Shown piece by piece: positions 1 through 11,406 of a stretch of DNA of 64,000 nt (positions are counted from its first letter, which is position 1; the number at the start of each line of letters is the position of its first letter). Location: assembly GCA_035048815.1 (NCBI GenBank), contig JAUCBN010000043.1, positions 12,837,001 through 12,901,000 on the forward strand. The letters are read 5' to 3'. The stretch comes from Abelmoschus esculentus. Taxonomy: Eukaryota > Streptophyta > Magnoliopsida > Malvales > Malvaceae. The notes under the pieces were generated by a model. It did no database searches. It saw only the letters and a list, made by a program, of their open reading frames with translations, and was not told the origin of the DNA. The position numbers and the translations under genes are program-made.

Positions 1-2110
1 AGTTTTTAAGAGTAATAAAACTTTTTATGGAATATTTATGAACTTGTATATAAAATTTATAAATAAAAAATAAATTTTTATTTAGATAATTTTTTATAAA
101 AAAAATAAAAATATAGTTATAATAAGATTAATTTTATGAAAATAACATTTTTTTTTCGTTTTTCGACTAAATCGGTATTCCAATAACTTTTTGCACCAAC
201 TCAGTGAGGAAATTAATTACCAGTAGTATATGTTAGAAAAATATGTTATAATTCGAGAATCGAACGATAAGAATGTAAAAATAATTATTCGAATGGGTTT
301 TAGATTGGGTATTGTCAAGTCGAGTAAAATCAGATACAGATTATTTCAGGTTGATTTGATATTTTGACTCGATTCGGGTCGGGTGCGGGTCAATTTCAGT
401 TCGGTTCCGTTTCAGGACGAGTTCAAACAGTTCGGGTCCATTTCAGGTCGAGTTCATTTCAAGTCGGTTTTATTTCAAGTCGAATTAATTTGGGTTTTAA
501 ATTGATAATAATTAAAATTATTAAGTTTGATTTGGTACAAATAAGTAAATAAACGATAGACTTTTGGTTGAATAGTTTATCATTCATTTTGAATTAATTA
601 TTTAATATCTAACGTCTTTCACTATCATGAATCCCATTAAAAATACATATTACGCAGTAGACTTAACAAAAATATCATATAATGAATAATAATTCATATC
701 TTAAAAATATCATATAAGTTAAACATTAATAAAATAAAATATCATCTTATTAAAAACACTAAACTAAATTAGAAAAATAACTAATAGTCAATTCAAAATA
801 AAAAATATATATAACTTGTAAGGACTAAATTATAAAAATTATAAATTAATAATAATTAAATTCGATGAAAAATTTAACTTTAATGTAAATTAATACATTA
901 TAATTTATAATTATACAATATAGTTTAATACATTTCAAAAATGAAAATATAAAATTTAGAGTATATATAAAATTTATATTATAAATGGAATAATAGTATA
1001 TATACAATTTATACTATATAAAGAATTTATATTATATGTAAAAATTATATTATATATAGAATCATACTATTTTTGGAAATAGAATAATATTATATACGTA
1101 ATAATATTATTTTTTGAAATGGAATAATATTATATATGAAATAATACTATTTTTGAAAATAAAATAATACTATATATGAATTAATATTATATATGAAAAA
1201 AATTATACTATTTTTGTTGTTGACTGTAAGATACGATCTAAATTGTCCATTGACAAAATCATGGATGATAATCTGTGGGATGCTAAAACCAACCAATGAG
1301 AGTCTCCCATCACCTTTCCCATAAGATTTTATGGGGAAAATTCAAAAAAATACCAGTAAATTATTTTAAAATATTTTTTTAATTTCTTAACTTTCAAATA
1401 TTATAAATAAATATAAAATTTTAAAAGATACTAAATATATCACATCTTTGATACAATAGTTATTACGTTATTATTTGTATCTCATTAAAAAAATGACATG
1501 ACATGTTAAAACTAATGAAAATTAATAAGTATATTAAGTATAATATAATAATTTTTATTATATAATTTAAAATTAATACTATATATAAAAATATAAAATT
1601 TATACTATATATAGAATTTATATTATAAATGAAATAATAACATATATAAAATTTATACTATATAAAGAATTTATACTATATATAAAAATTATATTATATA
1701 TGAAATAATACTATTTTTGGAAATAAAATAATAATATATATATATATATAATATAACAATTTAATATAACTATGTATATGATATATATTGGTAATTAGAT
1801 GTATACATTAATATATATTATATGTATATATAATTGTATATTAATAATTAGATGTATCATGTATATATTAATATATGTATAGTGTATACATAGTAATTAG
1901 ATCTATGTATAACTAGATGTATTATATATTAGATGTATATAATATATATTAGTATAGTATACTATATTAATATTTTATACTATATTAATATATACATTAA
2001 TATATTAATATTTGTATATGTATTATATATGTATATTATATACATATAATATATTAATATACATCTAGTATGTATTATAGATTTATATCATATGTAAGAT
2101 ACAAGAAAAT
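1..2110. other. AT-rich intergenic DNA with degenerate repeats
   Basis: No gene is supported here. Positions about 290-500 hold a degenerate short repeat built on words such as gtcgggt and ttcaggtcga. Positions 950-2090 are low-complexity (TATA)n-like sequence. The open frame at 364-552 follows the degenerate repeat and is not credible as a protein. Confidence 0.6.
980..1740 (+). repeat. Duplicated AT-rich block (two copies of about 105 bp)
   Basis: A block starting ataaatgaaataat and running through tactatataaagaattta to tactatttttggaaat occurs at about 981-1085. It recurs in the same orientation at about 1627-1728 with scattered mismatches. The copies are too alike to be explained by base composition alone, so this is probably a local segmental duplication or two copies of an AT-rich dispersed element. 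Confidence 0.5.
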
Positions 2111-2254
2111 GTGGGAATTTCGTAGAGAAAGATTTGATGACGAAAGTGAAATAATTTGGGGTGATAATATAAGGGGAGAATTGGGGAGCAACGGAAAGGA
2201 CTGAAATTTAAAATTTTATGATTTTAGTAAAATTTAAATGGGTTCAGTAAATAA

Positions 2255-2338
2255 ATGGGTGAATCTGAATCGTAGATTAAATAGGTCTTAGACGGATGAC
2301 GTTTTGACTCATTTAATCTACGATTCAGATTCACCCAT
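2255..2338. repeat. Perfect 28-bp inverted repeat with 28-bp loop
   Basis: The arm at 2255-2282 is the exact reverse complement of the arm at 2311-2338. The spacer is 2283-2310. The arms begin atgggtgaatctg. The transcript would form a long hairpin. It lies at the edge of the LTR-like remnant at 2340-3055. It could be a foldback-type insertion or the end of a small inverted-repeat element. Confidence 0.85.
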
Positions 2339-2339
2339 C

Positions 2340-3055
2340 ACCAATCCAAGGCTATCGAAAATCACCTTAGGCTGTGTGTGAAGACCACACGCGGCCCAAA
2401 ACGATCGGAAACACTCCTACTATCTCATAATTCCAGATTCAACACTAAATATAACAGTTTCAAAGCCAAAATTTTCAGATAACACACTAAGAACCATATA
2501 GCACACTAAGAACCAAATAACTTACCAAACTTACCTAACTGAAAGTGTCTACTTCGATGATGGTCTTTTCGGTGACGAACGAAAGCGAAACTAGAGGGGT
2601 TTTGTTCTCCCTTTAATGGTGAGCACGATGAGATTGGTGACACGCCTAAACGACGTTGATGGTGGCCTGATTTAAAGAAAAATGAAGGAGAAAACCCTAG
2701 GTTTTTTCTTTGGAGTTCGAACGTCGATTACTAAATCTAATGACAATGGTGAAACGAGTGGATAAGGGGGTTTTGCTCGCACGACAACGGTGCTTCCACA
2801 GGTAGCGGCGATAACGGTCACGGAACGATGATAACCAAGTTCGGTTGGAAGCTGGTAGGGGAAAGATAACCTTTTTAGAAGGGTATATAAGATATTAATC
2901 GGATTATTATTATTTTATTAGATATATGATAAAAGAATTATAAAAAAGTTAGATCTTATGAGCTTTGTAGATTAGATGGTTAAGTAACCAATTATAAACA
3001 AAGGGGTTGTGGGGTTTTGCACACTCCCTTACTATTTTTTATTTAAGGTGTTACA
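2340..3055 (-). mobile_element. Gypsy-type LTR remnant
   Basis: Read on the minus strand, the segment starts with TGTAACACC at 3055, the usual start of many plant Ty3/gypsy LTRs, and runs to a stretch containing gtgtggtcttcacacacagc. No partner LTR or coding region is attached, so it is either a solo LTR or a truncated copy. The left boundary is uncertain. Confidence 0.4.
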
Positions 3056-3670
3056 GAGTCAGAAATATAAGGCTTTTAGAAAAATGAGACACTAATAAAA
3101 ATTCAATTAGGGACAATTAATTTGTACTCATTTATCGAAGGGTGGATCATGTGTTGTGTTTCTGGGTTTTGATTGAGATATTTCAATTGTTCCGGATCTT
3201 ATGTAAAAATATAAAAATAAAAATTCGAATAATAAATTTATTGATTTATATTTTATTTTATGAGATTTTTATAATGGTATAACATATGCTTAAAACGTTG
3301 AATGAGAAATTAATGCTTAAAGTAAGATAATTGTAAATTATGCAAAAATAAATAAATAAACTCCCTTATCCCATATTAGTGGGATAACAAGCATGAGAAA
3401 TTTTTAAATACACCAACCCACTTACTAATTATTTAATAATTTAGACGTAAATTGTGTCTTACGTGCAAAAATAAGGGTTGTGAATTGAAGTTGTCTGAAA
3501 AATCTAAGTTCGGATGTAATCACATGATATGAGTGATGCGATTGTTCAAACTTTTAAGTCCTTTGTAAAATTATAAAAATTTTACCCACTTCAAATTAAT
3601 TTTTCTTTAAAAAAATTATTTTTTATATTCTAAATTTAAAATGATAATTTTAGATTTCTTTAAATTCGAA
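3056..3670. other. Intergenic; dispersed repeat shared with 22720-23040
   Basis: No gene is seen. Positions about 3240-3560 resemble 22720-23040. Shared words in the same order include aacatatgcttaaaacg/catatgctcaaaacgg, gaatgagaaatt, aagataatt/aagatagtt and gtgtcttac. This marks a dispersed repeat family, probably parts of an LTR. Confidence 0.45.
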
Positions 3671-3680
3671 TATTAAAGTG

Positions 3681-4150
3681 ATAGCTGTTGGGAAAACCGG
3701 GTTATTTCCCACACGAACGTAGCTTCAAATCTGAGTTGAATTGACAAGATTGAAACCACCAAAATTTGCACAGCGGACAAACCCGTCAAACTATTGAATA
3801 TTGTAATCCAAGGAAAAACCGATAAACAACCAAAATAAATAATGGAGAGAACACAGAGAATTTACGAGGTTCGACAAATGTCTACTCCTCGGGCACCACC
3901 ACCGGATGATAACTTCACTATTACCAAAATGGTACAAACAAATGTAATTTTTAGGAATTCCCGAATACAACAAATGGGAGAAGAAAGAACCAATCGAGAG
4001 AGATGGTTGGGATTTTTTGGGATGATATGAAATGAAAAATTCATCCCTATTTATAGTTAAGCTCCAAGGACTAAACCTGTAAATAGCCTAATATTTAAAG
4101 ACCCAAAAATAATTTTCCCATACACCATTTAATATCCAATTAAATGGGTA
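3681..4150 (+). mobile_element. Copia-LTR-like or TRIM-like repeat
   Basis: The segment contains TGTTGGGAAAACC at 3686 and the phrases gagaatttacgaggttcg and tctactcctcgggc. These are typical of LTRs of plant Copia and TRIM elements. A 10-bp direct repeat, tattaaagtg, flanks it at 3671-3680 and 4151-4160. No coding capacity is credible. The small open frames at 3790-4044 lie inside the repeat and are not genes. Confidence 0.45.
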
Positions 4151-4160
4151 TATTAAAGTG

Positions 4161-4423
4161 AATTGAATGGCCATGAAACTCTTACGTTTCAAGCCATATG
4201 TAACAATAGCTTCTACAATAAGCAAAAATATCTTTGTTTAATCACGTTATTAATTAAGAATTTTCAAATTAAATCAGACACAAAATTAATGATCATTAAC
4301 TCAAAATATTTTGATTGTCATGCTTTTTCTTCTTCGCAAACATATAGATTTTTTTATTTTTTACTACGTTAGTTTCAAGAGTGATTTTCGGAAATATACG
4401 AAGGTGAGAGATAATTCGTGATC
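4161..4423. other. Intergenic, nothing recognised
   Basis: Short AT-rich interval between the Copia-like repeat and the MITE. The 69-codon open frame at 4163 shows no domain and is not supported. Confidence 0.4.
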
Positions 4424-4431
4424 TCTATACC

Positions 4432-4858
4432 TAGGGATGCATTCGGTTCGGTTTTAGTATAATTCGGTAAGCTATTTTAGTAACCACCGGTTTTCGATTA
4501 GGTTAACTACGATTTTCGGGTTTTCTATATTAACGTTCATTTATAAAAAAAAATATTTTATCTTGACAAAATAACTTTATTTTATGACTTTTAAACATTA
4601 AATGATAAATATTTTAAGATATTTTTTTCATAAAAATTTATTTAAACATATTTTTAAGTAAAAAAATAAAAATACATTTAAAGTATTTTAAGTATAAAAT
4701 ATATATTTTTACCTTATAAAAATAATTAAAAATTAATTAAAAAATCAAAATCGTGTTTGATTTGGTTAACCACGGTTAACCATGGTTCGTAAATTTATGA
4801 ACCACAATACCTCAGTTTGGTTCGATTTTCGGTTTTACGGTTAACCATGCTCGTCCCA
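4432..4858. mobile_element. hAT-type MITE, 427 bp
   Basis: The left end reads tagggatgcattcggtt and the right end, reversed, reads tgggacgagcatggtt, a degenerate terminal inverted repeat. The flanks tctatacc (4424-4431) and tctacacc (4859-4866) match at 7 of 8 bases, which is the expected hAT target duplication. The ends are rich in cggttaacc-like words, common in subterminal regions of such elements. There is no coding capacity. Confidence 0.55.
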
Positions 4859-4866
4859 TCTACACC

Positions 4867-6116
4867 TGTGTAATTGTGGTTGATCATTTAGTTATTGTAT
4901 TTTATGAGACAGATAACCAATAATCTCAACCGCGTAATTATAGGTCTTAACTATTTTCAATCGGTTTATTTTTAATTAAGAATAATATTAATATTTAATT
5001 TTTATTATTTTGTATTTTATTCTCAGATTAACGATTATTCTAACAGTTTGGATGAAAAAAATAAAAAAAAAAGGATGAAAAAGAAAAAATAAGGTGAGAA
5101 AACATTTTTTTTAAAACTTAACACGTTAATTTTTAATGGTAGTTGATGTCAGTGATGGTGATGAAAACAAATTAAAAAATTTAATGATTATATTATAAAT
5201 TTTCAATGTTTAATATCTATATTATAAATACCTTAAAAATTCAAAAACTATTGGTGTAGTTTATCTTAAATTTTAATTTTATTAACATTTTTTTTTACAA
5301 ATTATTGACTATTTTCCAATAAACTTTAGCCATGGGAGAATATTCCGACATGAAAAACACATGATGCTTGCAATTCAACGTAGGGAAAGAGAATCAAACA
5401 TCAAATCCTAACATCGGAGATCGAAATAAAATTTAAATATTAACGTTGAACATCGTTAAATACTATTAAACTAATTAATAAAGAATTAAAATTTTAATAA
5501 CTCAACATATAATTATTAATTATTTTAAATAAAAATTAAATTAAAATATTATTCATATTATATTTATATATTAATTTTTTAAATAATTATATCAAATATT
5601 AACTTAGTCAATTTAAAAAATAAAAACTCTAAACTCTAAGACCTAAAACCCTAAAAATTATAAAACCCAAATCTCCAAACCCTTAAAACTCTGTAAGACA
5701 CGAATTATTGATTTGTATCTTTTTTATATAAATATTTTTAAAATTTTAAATTTAATTCGCATCATGCATGATGCGAATATAGGTAATTTGTGTCATGTAC
5801 AACGTGAATTACACCCAATATCGTGAGAAATAACTCGGAGATTTATAAAATTTAAGAGTAATTCACATCCTGCACATTTAAAAAATTTAAAAATATTTTA
5901 AAAAACGGATAACATATAATCCATGATAAGTGCATAAAAGTTATATTTTTTTATATAATTTTCCCTCTCAATTATTGTTAGTAATGAACAAATTTAATGA
6001 CAATAAAGGATAATTCTGCATATTTTTCATATTACAGTATCCAAGCACTTAATTCATTCTTTTATATATATTATTTTGTATAAAACAGGTACGGTTAATC
6101 ATTTTCTTTCTTAGAC
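4867..6116. other. Intergenic, AT-rich
   Basis: No gene is seen. A degenerate aaaccctaaa-like run lies at about 5625-5690, too irregular to be a telomere tract. A perfect 24-bp palindrome lies at 5755-5778. Confidence 0.5.
5755..5778. repeat. Perfect 24-bp palindrome
   Basis: The sequence centred on atcatgcatgat reads the same on both strands across all 24 bases, with no loop. It is followed by related words (tgtcatgtac), so it may be a fossil of a small inverted-repeat insertion. Function unknown. Confidence 0.8.
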
Positions 6117-6715
6117 TTGGATGGGCTGACACCTATCGTTGTCATGCCAAACATAGACGAAGAACACTTCGAGCTTAAAGCAATCATGTTTAGTATGATA
6201 AATACCTTGGGACAATTTGGAAGATCGGCCGATGAGGATGTTCGACAGCACCTCAAATATTTCTTAGAAATATGCAATTCTTTCAAGCTATCGAGAGTAT
6301 CTGCCGACGTACTTAAACTGAAGCTATTCCCCTATTCACTGAGGGATAGAGATGAATCTTGGCTAAACAACCTTCAAACGGGATCTCTAAGCTCATGGAC
6401 GGAACTGTGTCGTAGTTTTCTTTATTGTTTCAGTTACACAAACATGAGAAATAAATTAAGAAATGATATTATGTCATTTAGGCAAGATGATGATGAATCC
6501 ATGTACGAGACATGAGAAAGATATCGAAAATTCTACAGAAAATGCTTGATGCATGGATTGCCCGAATGGACTCAAGTATCCATATTTTACAATGTAGTGA
6601 ACACACCCACAAGGATAATGCTTGATGCATCGGCCAATGATATACTTTTAGACCGCCCACCCCAAGAAAGTCTAGAAACACTGGATAGACTCGCCAAGAA
6701 ACGCCACCTCAGATA
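6117..6715 (+). pseudogene. Truncated Athila/Tat-like gypsy gag
   Basis: The translation contains the Gag core of Athila/Tat retrotransposons: HFELKAIMFSMINTLGQF, LKLFPYSLRDR and SWLNNLQTGSLSSW, then SFRQDDDESMYE. An in-frame TGA at 6513-6515 replaces the Trp of the EAWERYRELL motif that is intact in the related gag at 43260. After that stop the same frame continues (LMHGLPEWTQV, MLDASAND) to about 6715. There it is cut off by an unrelated minus-strand gypsy fragment. The 5' end of gag, the LTRs and pol are missing. Dead fragment. Confidence 0.85.
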
Positions 6716-6716
6716 A

Positions 6717-9049
6717 CTAAAACTCACACTTACTGAACTTGGCGTAACGCCTATCCCTCAATACCTGAAGAATCACTCTTAGGTGATAGTCATGCTCTTC
6801 CTCCGAGCATGAATACACCAAGATTTCTTCGATGAACACAACCATAAACTGATTTAGATAAGGCTGAAAGATCCGCTTCATCAAGTCCATAAAAGCTACA
6901 GGTGCATTCGTGAGTCCAAACGACACACTAGGAACTCATAGTGTCCGTACCACGTCCAAAAAGCGGTATTTTAGACATCATCTTCTACTACTTTTAACTG
7001 ATAGTACCCCGATCTCAGATCTATCTTAGAAAACACACGAAAACCTCTCAATTGATCAAACAAGTCATCGATCCTAGGCAAAGGGTAAAGGTTCTTGATC
7101 GTGACCTTATTGAGCTGAAGGTAGTTGATACACATCTTCATCGATCCGTCCTTCTTCTTGATAAACAAAACCGGTGCTCCCCACGGTGACACACTCGGTT
7201 TGATAAAACCTCTTTCAAGCAACTCTTGGATTTGCTACTTTAACTCTCTCATCTCTGTTGGTGCCATACGTTACGGTGCTATGGAAACCGGTGTCGTACC
7301 TGGAAACACCTCTATACGGAGCTCTAACTTATGGTCGGGAGGTAAATCGGGCAACTCCTCGGGAAACACACCAGAATACTAAAAAATTGTTCTCAAACTC
7401 TCTAAGACTGGACTTTCAACACTTACATCCACCACGTAAGCTAAGAAAGCCTCACAACCCTGCTGGATTAACCTCTGAGCTGAAAAAGTTGACACAACAT
7501 TTGGAAGACACGAGTTTCTCTCACCCCTCACCACAAGCTTAGAACCATCAGCCACTCGAAGCTTCAAACTCTTAGATCTGCACCCCAAACTCGTGTCGTG
7601 TTAGAACAACCAATCTATCCCAAAGATTGCGTCGAACTCCTAAAAAGGTAAGACCATAAGGTCGGCCGAGAAGATAGACCCTTGTACCTCAATCGGACAC
7701 CTATGATATACCTTATCCACCAACACATCTAACCCCAACGGACTGGTCACACAGACTCCTATCTCTAGATCCTCCGCTGGTAACCCTCAATGTTGCGATA
7801 TCTCACTACGAATATACGAGTAGGTAGATCCGAGTCCATAAGAGCAACTACAGGGACAAAGAACAAACTGAACGTACCTGAGATAACATCTGTCGCAGCA
7901 CAGGCCTTCTATGCTCTCATTGTATACTGTCTCGCTGGTGCTTTGGCGGTGGACTGATAGGTGCCTCATAATGCATGGCTAGCTCCGCCATGTGAGAAAC
8001 CACGACCCCTGTAGGCCTAAAACACGGTCCTTTGAGCCTGACCTGATGGTGACGTCACAACCTCTAGGCAGTCCCTCACAAGATGATCCGGTGACCCACA
8101 CTGAAAACAAGCTATGGCAGTTCCCCAACACCTTCCCCGGGGGCTTCGACCACAATGTATACATGTATGAACAATGGCACTCCTTTGTAAACTCTCTGGG
8201 CTCCTAGTAGAGGAAGACTCAGATTGCCTCCTACGTCTCACAGACTCTGATCTTTGGTTTGACCTCGAACCTTGATTCGATGCTCCTCTGTTCTGGTTCC
8301 AATGGCTCCTACTCCTATCAGAGTGAGACTGAGAGTTACCTACATGACTCTTATTGGCCCCACCTGAGCCTCCTTGGCCAACATATAGCCCTTAGGTCAA
8401 ACACTCAACCTGCTCTAACGACTTTGCATTGGCAGCCAACTCTGAGAACACCTTAGGTGGTGAAGCAATGAGATAAGTCTGGATCTCCTTCCTTAGACCT
8501 CTTAAGAACCTCTTACATCTCATATTCTCTATAGCAACAAGCTTTGGAGCATACTGGCTTAACTAAAGAAACTCCTGCTCATAAGCAAAGACCAAACGGT
8601 TCCCCTAAACAAGATGGGTAAATCGCTCCCTTAGGGTGCCGATGTGAGTCTCGCCCACATACTTACTCTCAAACTCCTCAAGAAAGTCCTCACACTTTGG
8701 ACGATGAGGATAACAATCCTGCTCTACTATCTCTCATCATTCTCTAGCGTTGCCCTTTAGAAGCGACAACACACACGATAGCTTGTACTCTGATCTCAGC
8801 CTCATCTGTCTCACTATACACCTTGTATCATGCAACCACTGATATGCTTGCATAGGGTTATAGCTCTCATACCCTCTCAACCGGTGCCTCACGAGGCATA
8901 AAAGATGGCCTCGGTATAGCTCTCACTATCCTACGCAGGGTACGGTTTTATTGAGCAAAGTAGTTGGCCCCTTGACCAAATGCAACGTCCGATGACACCT
9001 CCTCATCGGGCTCATACTCATAGTCGGAGTCTCCTTCACAAGAACCCAT
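6717..9049 (-). pseudogene. Ty3/gypsy (Tekay-like) gag-pol fragment
   Basis: Read on the minus strand, the order is Gag start (ATG at 9047-9049, followed by an acidic stretch and soon a stop), a CCHC zinc knuckle CFQCGSPDHLVRDC (about 8090), a protease region with LGSTYSYIRSEISQH (about 7800), and then reverse transcriptase. The RT shows GFIKPSVSPWGAPVLFIKKK, YPLPRIDDLFDQL, KIDLRSGYYQLKV and MSFGLTNAPVAFMDL. The catalytic FIDD box of this family reads FIEE at about 6830. The reading frame is broken by many stops and shifts. The copy ends abruptly at KFSKCEF (6717), so the rest of RT, RNase H, integrase and the 3' LTR are missing. Confidence 0.85.
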
Positions 9050-10207
9050 ACTCTCTTAACGCTCCCTTACTCACCTTGACATACTTAACACTTCTGCACA
9101 AACAACAACGACAATAACAAGAAAGATTACACCATCGAAATTTCAGCTTTAAAGAAAGTACGATATTGACTCATGGGAATGTACTTTTCTTTCCAAAATA
9201 TCGTGCATGATATGATGGTCTAGCATGCTTGCCTATCACATGACATAAATGTAATGTATATTATCGCACACAACATATCGAAACACGGGCAAGGGTTTTC
9301 GAATCGCCTAGCCAACTAGCCTATTTTTCTCTCAGATATCGATACCCCCTGCACGAACCTACAGTTTTAAACTTAAATTTTCTAAGAATCCTTCCCAAAC
9401 TTAATTGAATCGATCCCAAAGTGTTCCTACTCGTTCATAGAGATGTTTAGGGTATTTTAACATCATTTTCCAACCATCAAACACATAAATACGAATTTCA
9501 CCATTAATGGTTCTTAAGCTACAACTCATGCATTCAAGCACAAAATCTACATGTCATGCATACTATCATAATGAATGATAAAGAAATGAGTTTGGAGTAC
9601 CAACCTTCTAAAACAATAACAAAACGTCACTCACCCTTCCTTCAAGCTTTCTTCTTCCCAAGACTTGTAGAAGGCTCTCCAACTTCCCTCTCTACAAGGA
9701 GATGTCAAACTAAGCTTTAGACAATACTTGGGAAGATTCCCAAAACAACAAAGACATAAGAAACTGAGATTTAAGCCTTTAAACCTTATTCTCATTTTTC
9801 TCTCAACCCATACTCATAAACCCCCATCCTCACCAAACTAGCATATTTTTACCTCTTTATATAGATCCTTAGCAACTATAAAACCCTCTTCAGCTCAAAA
9901 CCGAGATTCCTAACTTTCAAAACAAAGATTGCACATTTTCTCTTTTCTTTCTTGCAACTATGGAGGAAGGAAAATTGGAGAAAAGAAGGAAGAATGAGGT
10001 CACCTCTGCAGGAGAGTTAAACCCATCCCCTTCTCAAAATTATCCTTTTTGTGCAGTTACTAAAATGCCCCTAACCTACAACTCTCAAGCCCAACACAAC
10101 ACAAGACCCAACAAGCCCCAAGGCCCAACATCACAACCCAGGGTCCAAAACTGAAGCCCAAACTCTCGGGTTAACCTGATACTCGAATCCGAATCCGGGT
10201 CGTTACA
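9050..10207 (-). mobile_element. 5' untranslated region and LTR of the minus-strand gypsy
   Basis: The minus strand begins TGTAACGACC at 10207, a normal start for a gypsy LTR. It runs toward the gag start at 9049. A clear tRNA primer-binding site was not found, so the LTR/leader boundary is not placed. The 64-codon frame at 9960-10154 lies in this LTR and is not a gene. Confidence 0.5.
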
Positions 10208-10365
10208 CTTATCAATTTTAGGGTTGTTACACTAATTATTAAAAATTTTAACTTATTTAAAATTTTATTTTATAATTTAAATTATATTTTAAAAGTTTCA
10301 ATCGAATGATATTTATAAAACTATAATTCGAATAAAATTGGGTCTAGTTTTTCACTTGAGTGGTT

Positions 10366-11203
10366 AGAGATGGCAGACGGGTACAACTTTAGGGATTCCG
10401 CACCGTACCTGCACTAGTTGAAGTGGGGATGTGTATGAGTTTGGTGGGTAGTGGGCGGGTGTGGATGTAAAAAGTCATACTCATCATAGGTAGTGGGTAG
10501 GTGATGGGTTTAAGACCTTACTCGCACCGTATTCACCCGCCTCATATCCACTCGCTCCGTATCTGCCCGTCATATGAATTTTGAATCATTTCTATTTGTG
10601 GACTTTGATTATTCCTTTTATTATGGTATTTTATGTACTAATATATTAATTTGTTTTAAAATCTATGTTAATCCTTAATCATGTAGGCTTTGAACTCAAT
10701 TAATTTAGTTTGAAAAACTGACGATTTATAATCATTAATCAGGTTAAAATTTGTAATGTGTGGATAAGTAAAATTTGTAAAAGTGTAAATATGTTTTAGC
10801 TAAGTTAGCTATATATATTAGTTAGTTGTAGTTATGTAGAATTTATATTAGTAAAAATATGTTTTAGTTAAATTACTTATCGTTACTTAGATATAATTAA
10901 ATTTATATAGGTGTAAATATGTTATATATACACTTAATCAGTCAATAAAGTATGCAAAATTTTACTTTCTTTTTTTTTTTATAAAAGTTTGTGATTTATT
11001 TTTACATAATTTGATATTAGTAGCGGATACGTTTTGAGTGGTGGGTGTGAGAATGGATTTAAGAATGTACCCACATGAGCGGGTGTGAATTTGAAAATTA
11101 TACTTATAATGAATGATGGGTAGGTGATGGATATAAAATTTTTAGATGGGTCTAGATATGAGGGAGGAAGTATCCGTACCCACCCACTCATTTGCCATCC
11201 GTA
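10366..11203. mobile_element. Possible hAT-like non-coding element
   Basis: The left end reads agagatggcagacgggta. The right end, reversed, reads tacggatggcaaatgagtgg. Both ends are followed inward by tracts rich in gggtgggt/acccaccc words. The inverted similarity of the ends suggests a degraded hAT-type element, but no clean 8-bp target duplication was found. There is no coding capacity. Confidence 0.35.
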
Positions 11204-11406
11204 AGCGGAGTTTATTTAGTTACTAGTATCAAAAGATTACTAAGTAATAACACATTAATGCGCTGCCGTTTCATTAAAAACTACAATTTCTCCCTTCTGC
11301 TGACCTCTTTGATCCCTGAAATCAAACATTTCGAAAAAATTCCATTCTATTTTCTCATTAACCAAACAGACAAAAAACTTAAAACGAAAAATCGGAAAAC
11401 AGAAAA

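Noticed and set aside
364..552. 62-codon open frame with repeated FGS/FRS patterns
   Set aside because: It is the translation of a degenerate short tandem repeat (gtcgggt/ttcaggtcga words).
5625..5690. Telomere-like aaaccctaaa run
   Set aside because: Too irregular and short; not an interstitial telomere array. The same applies to 27960-28080.
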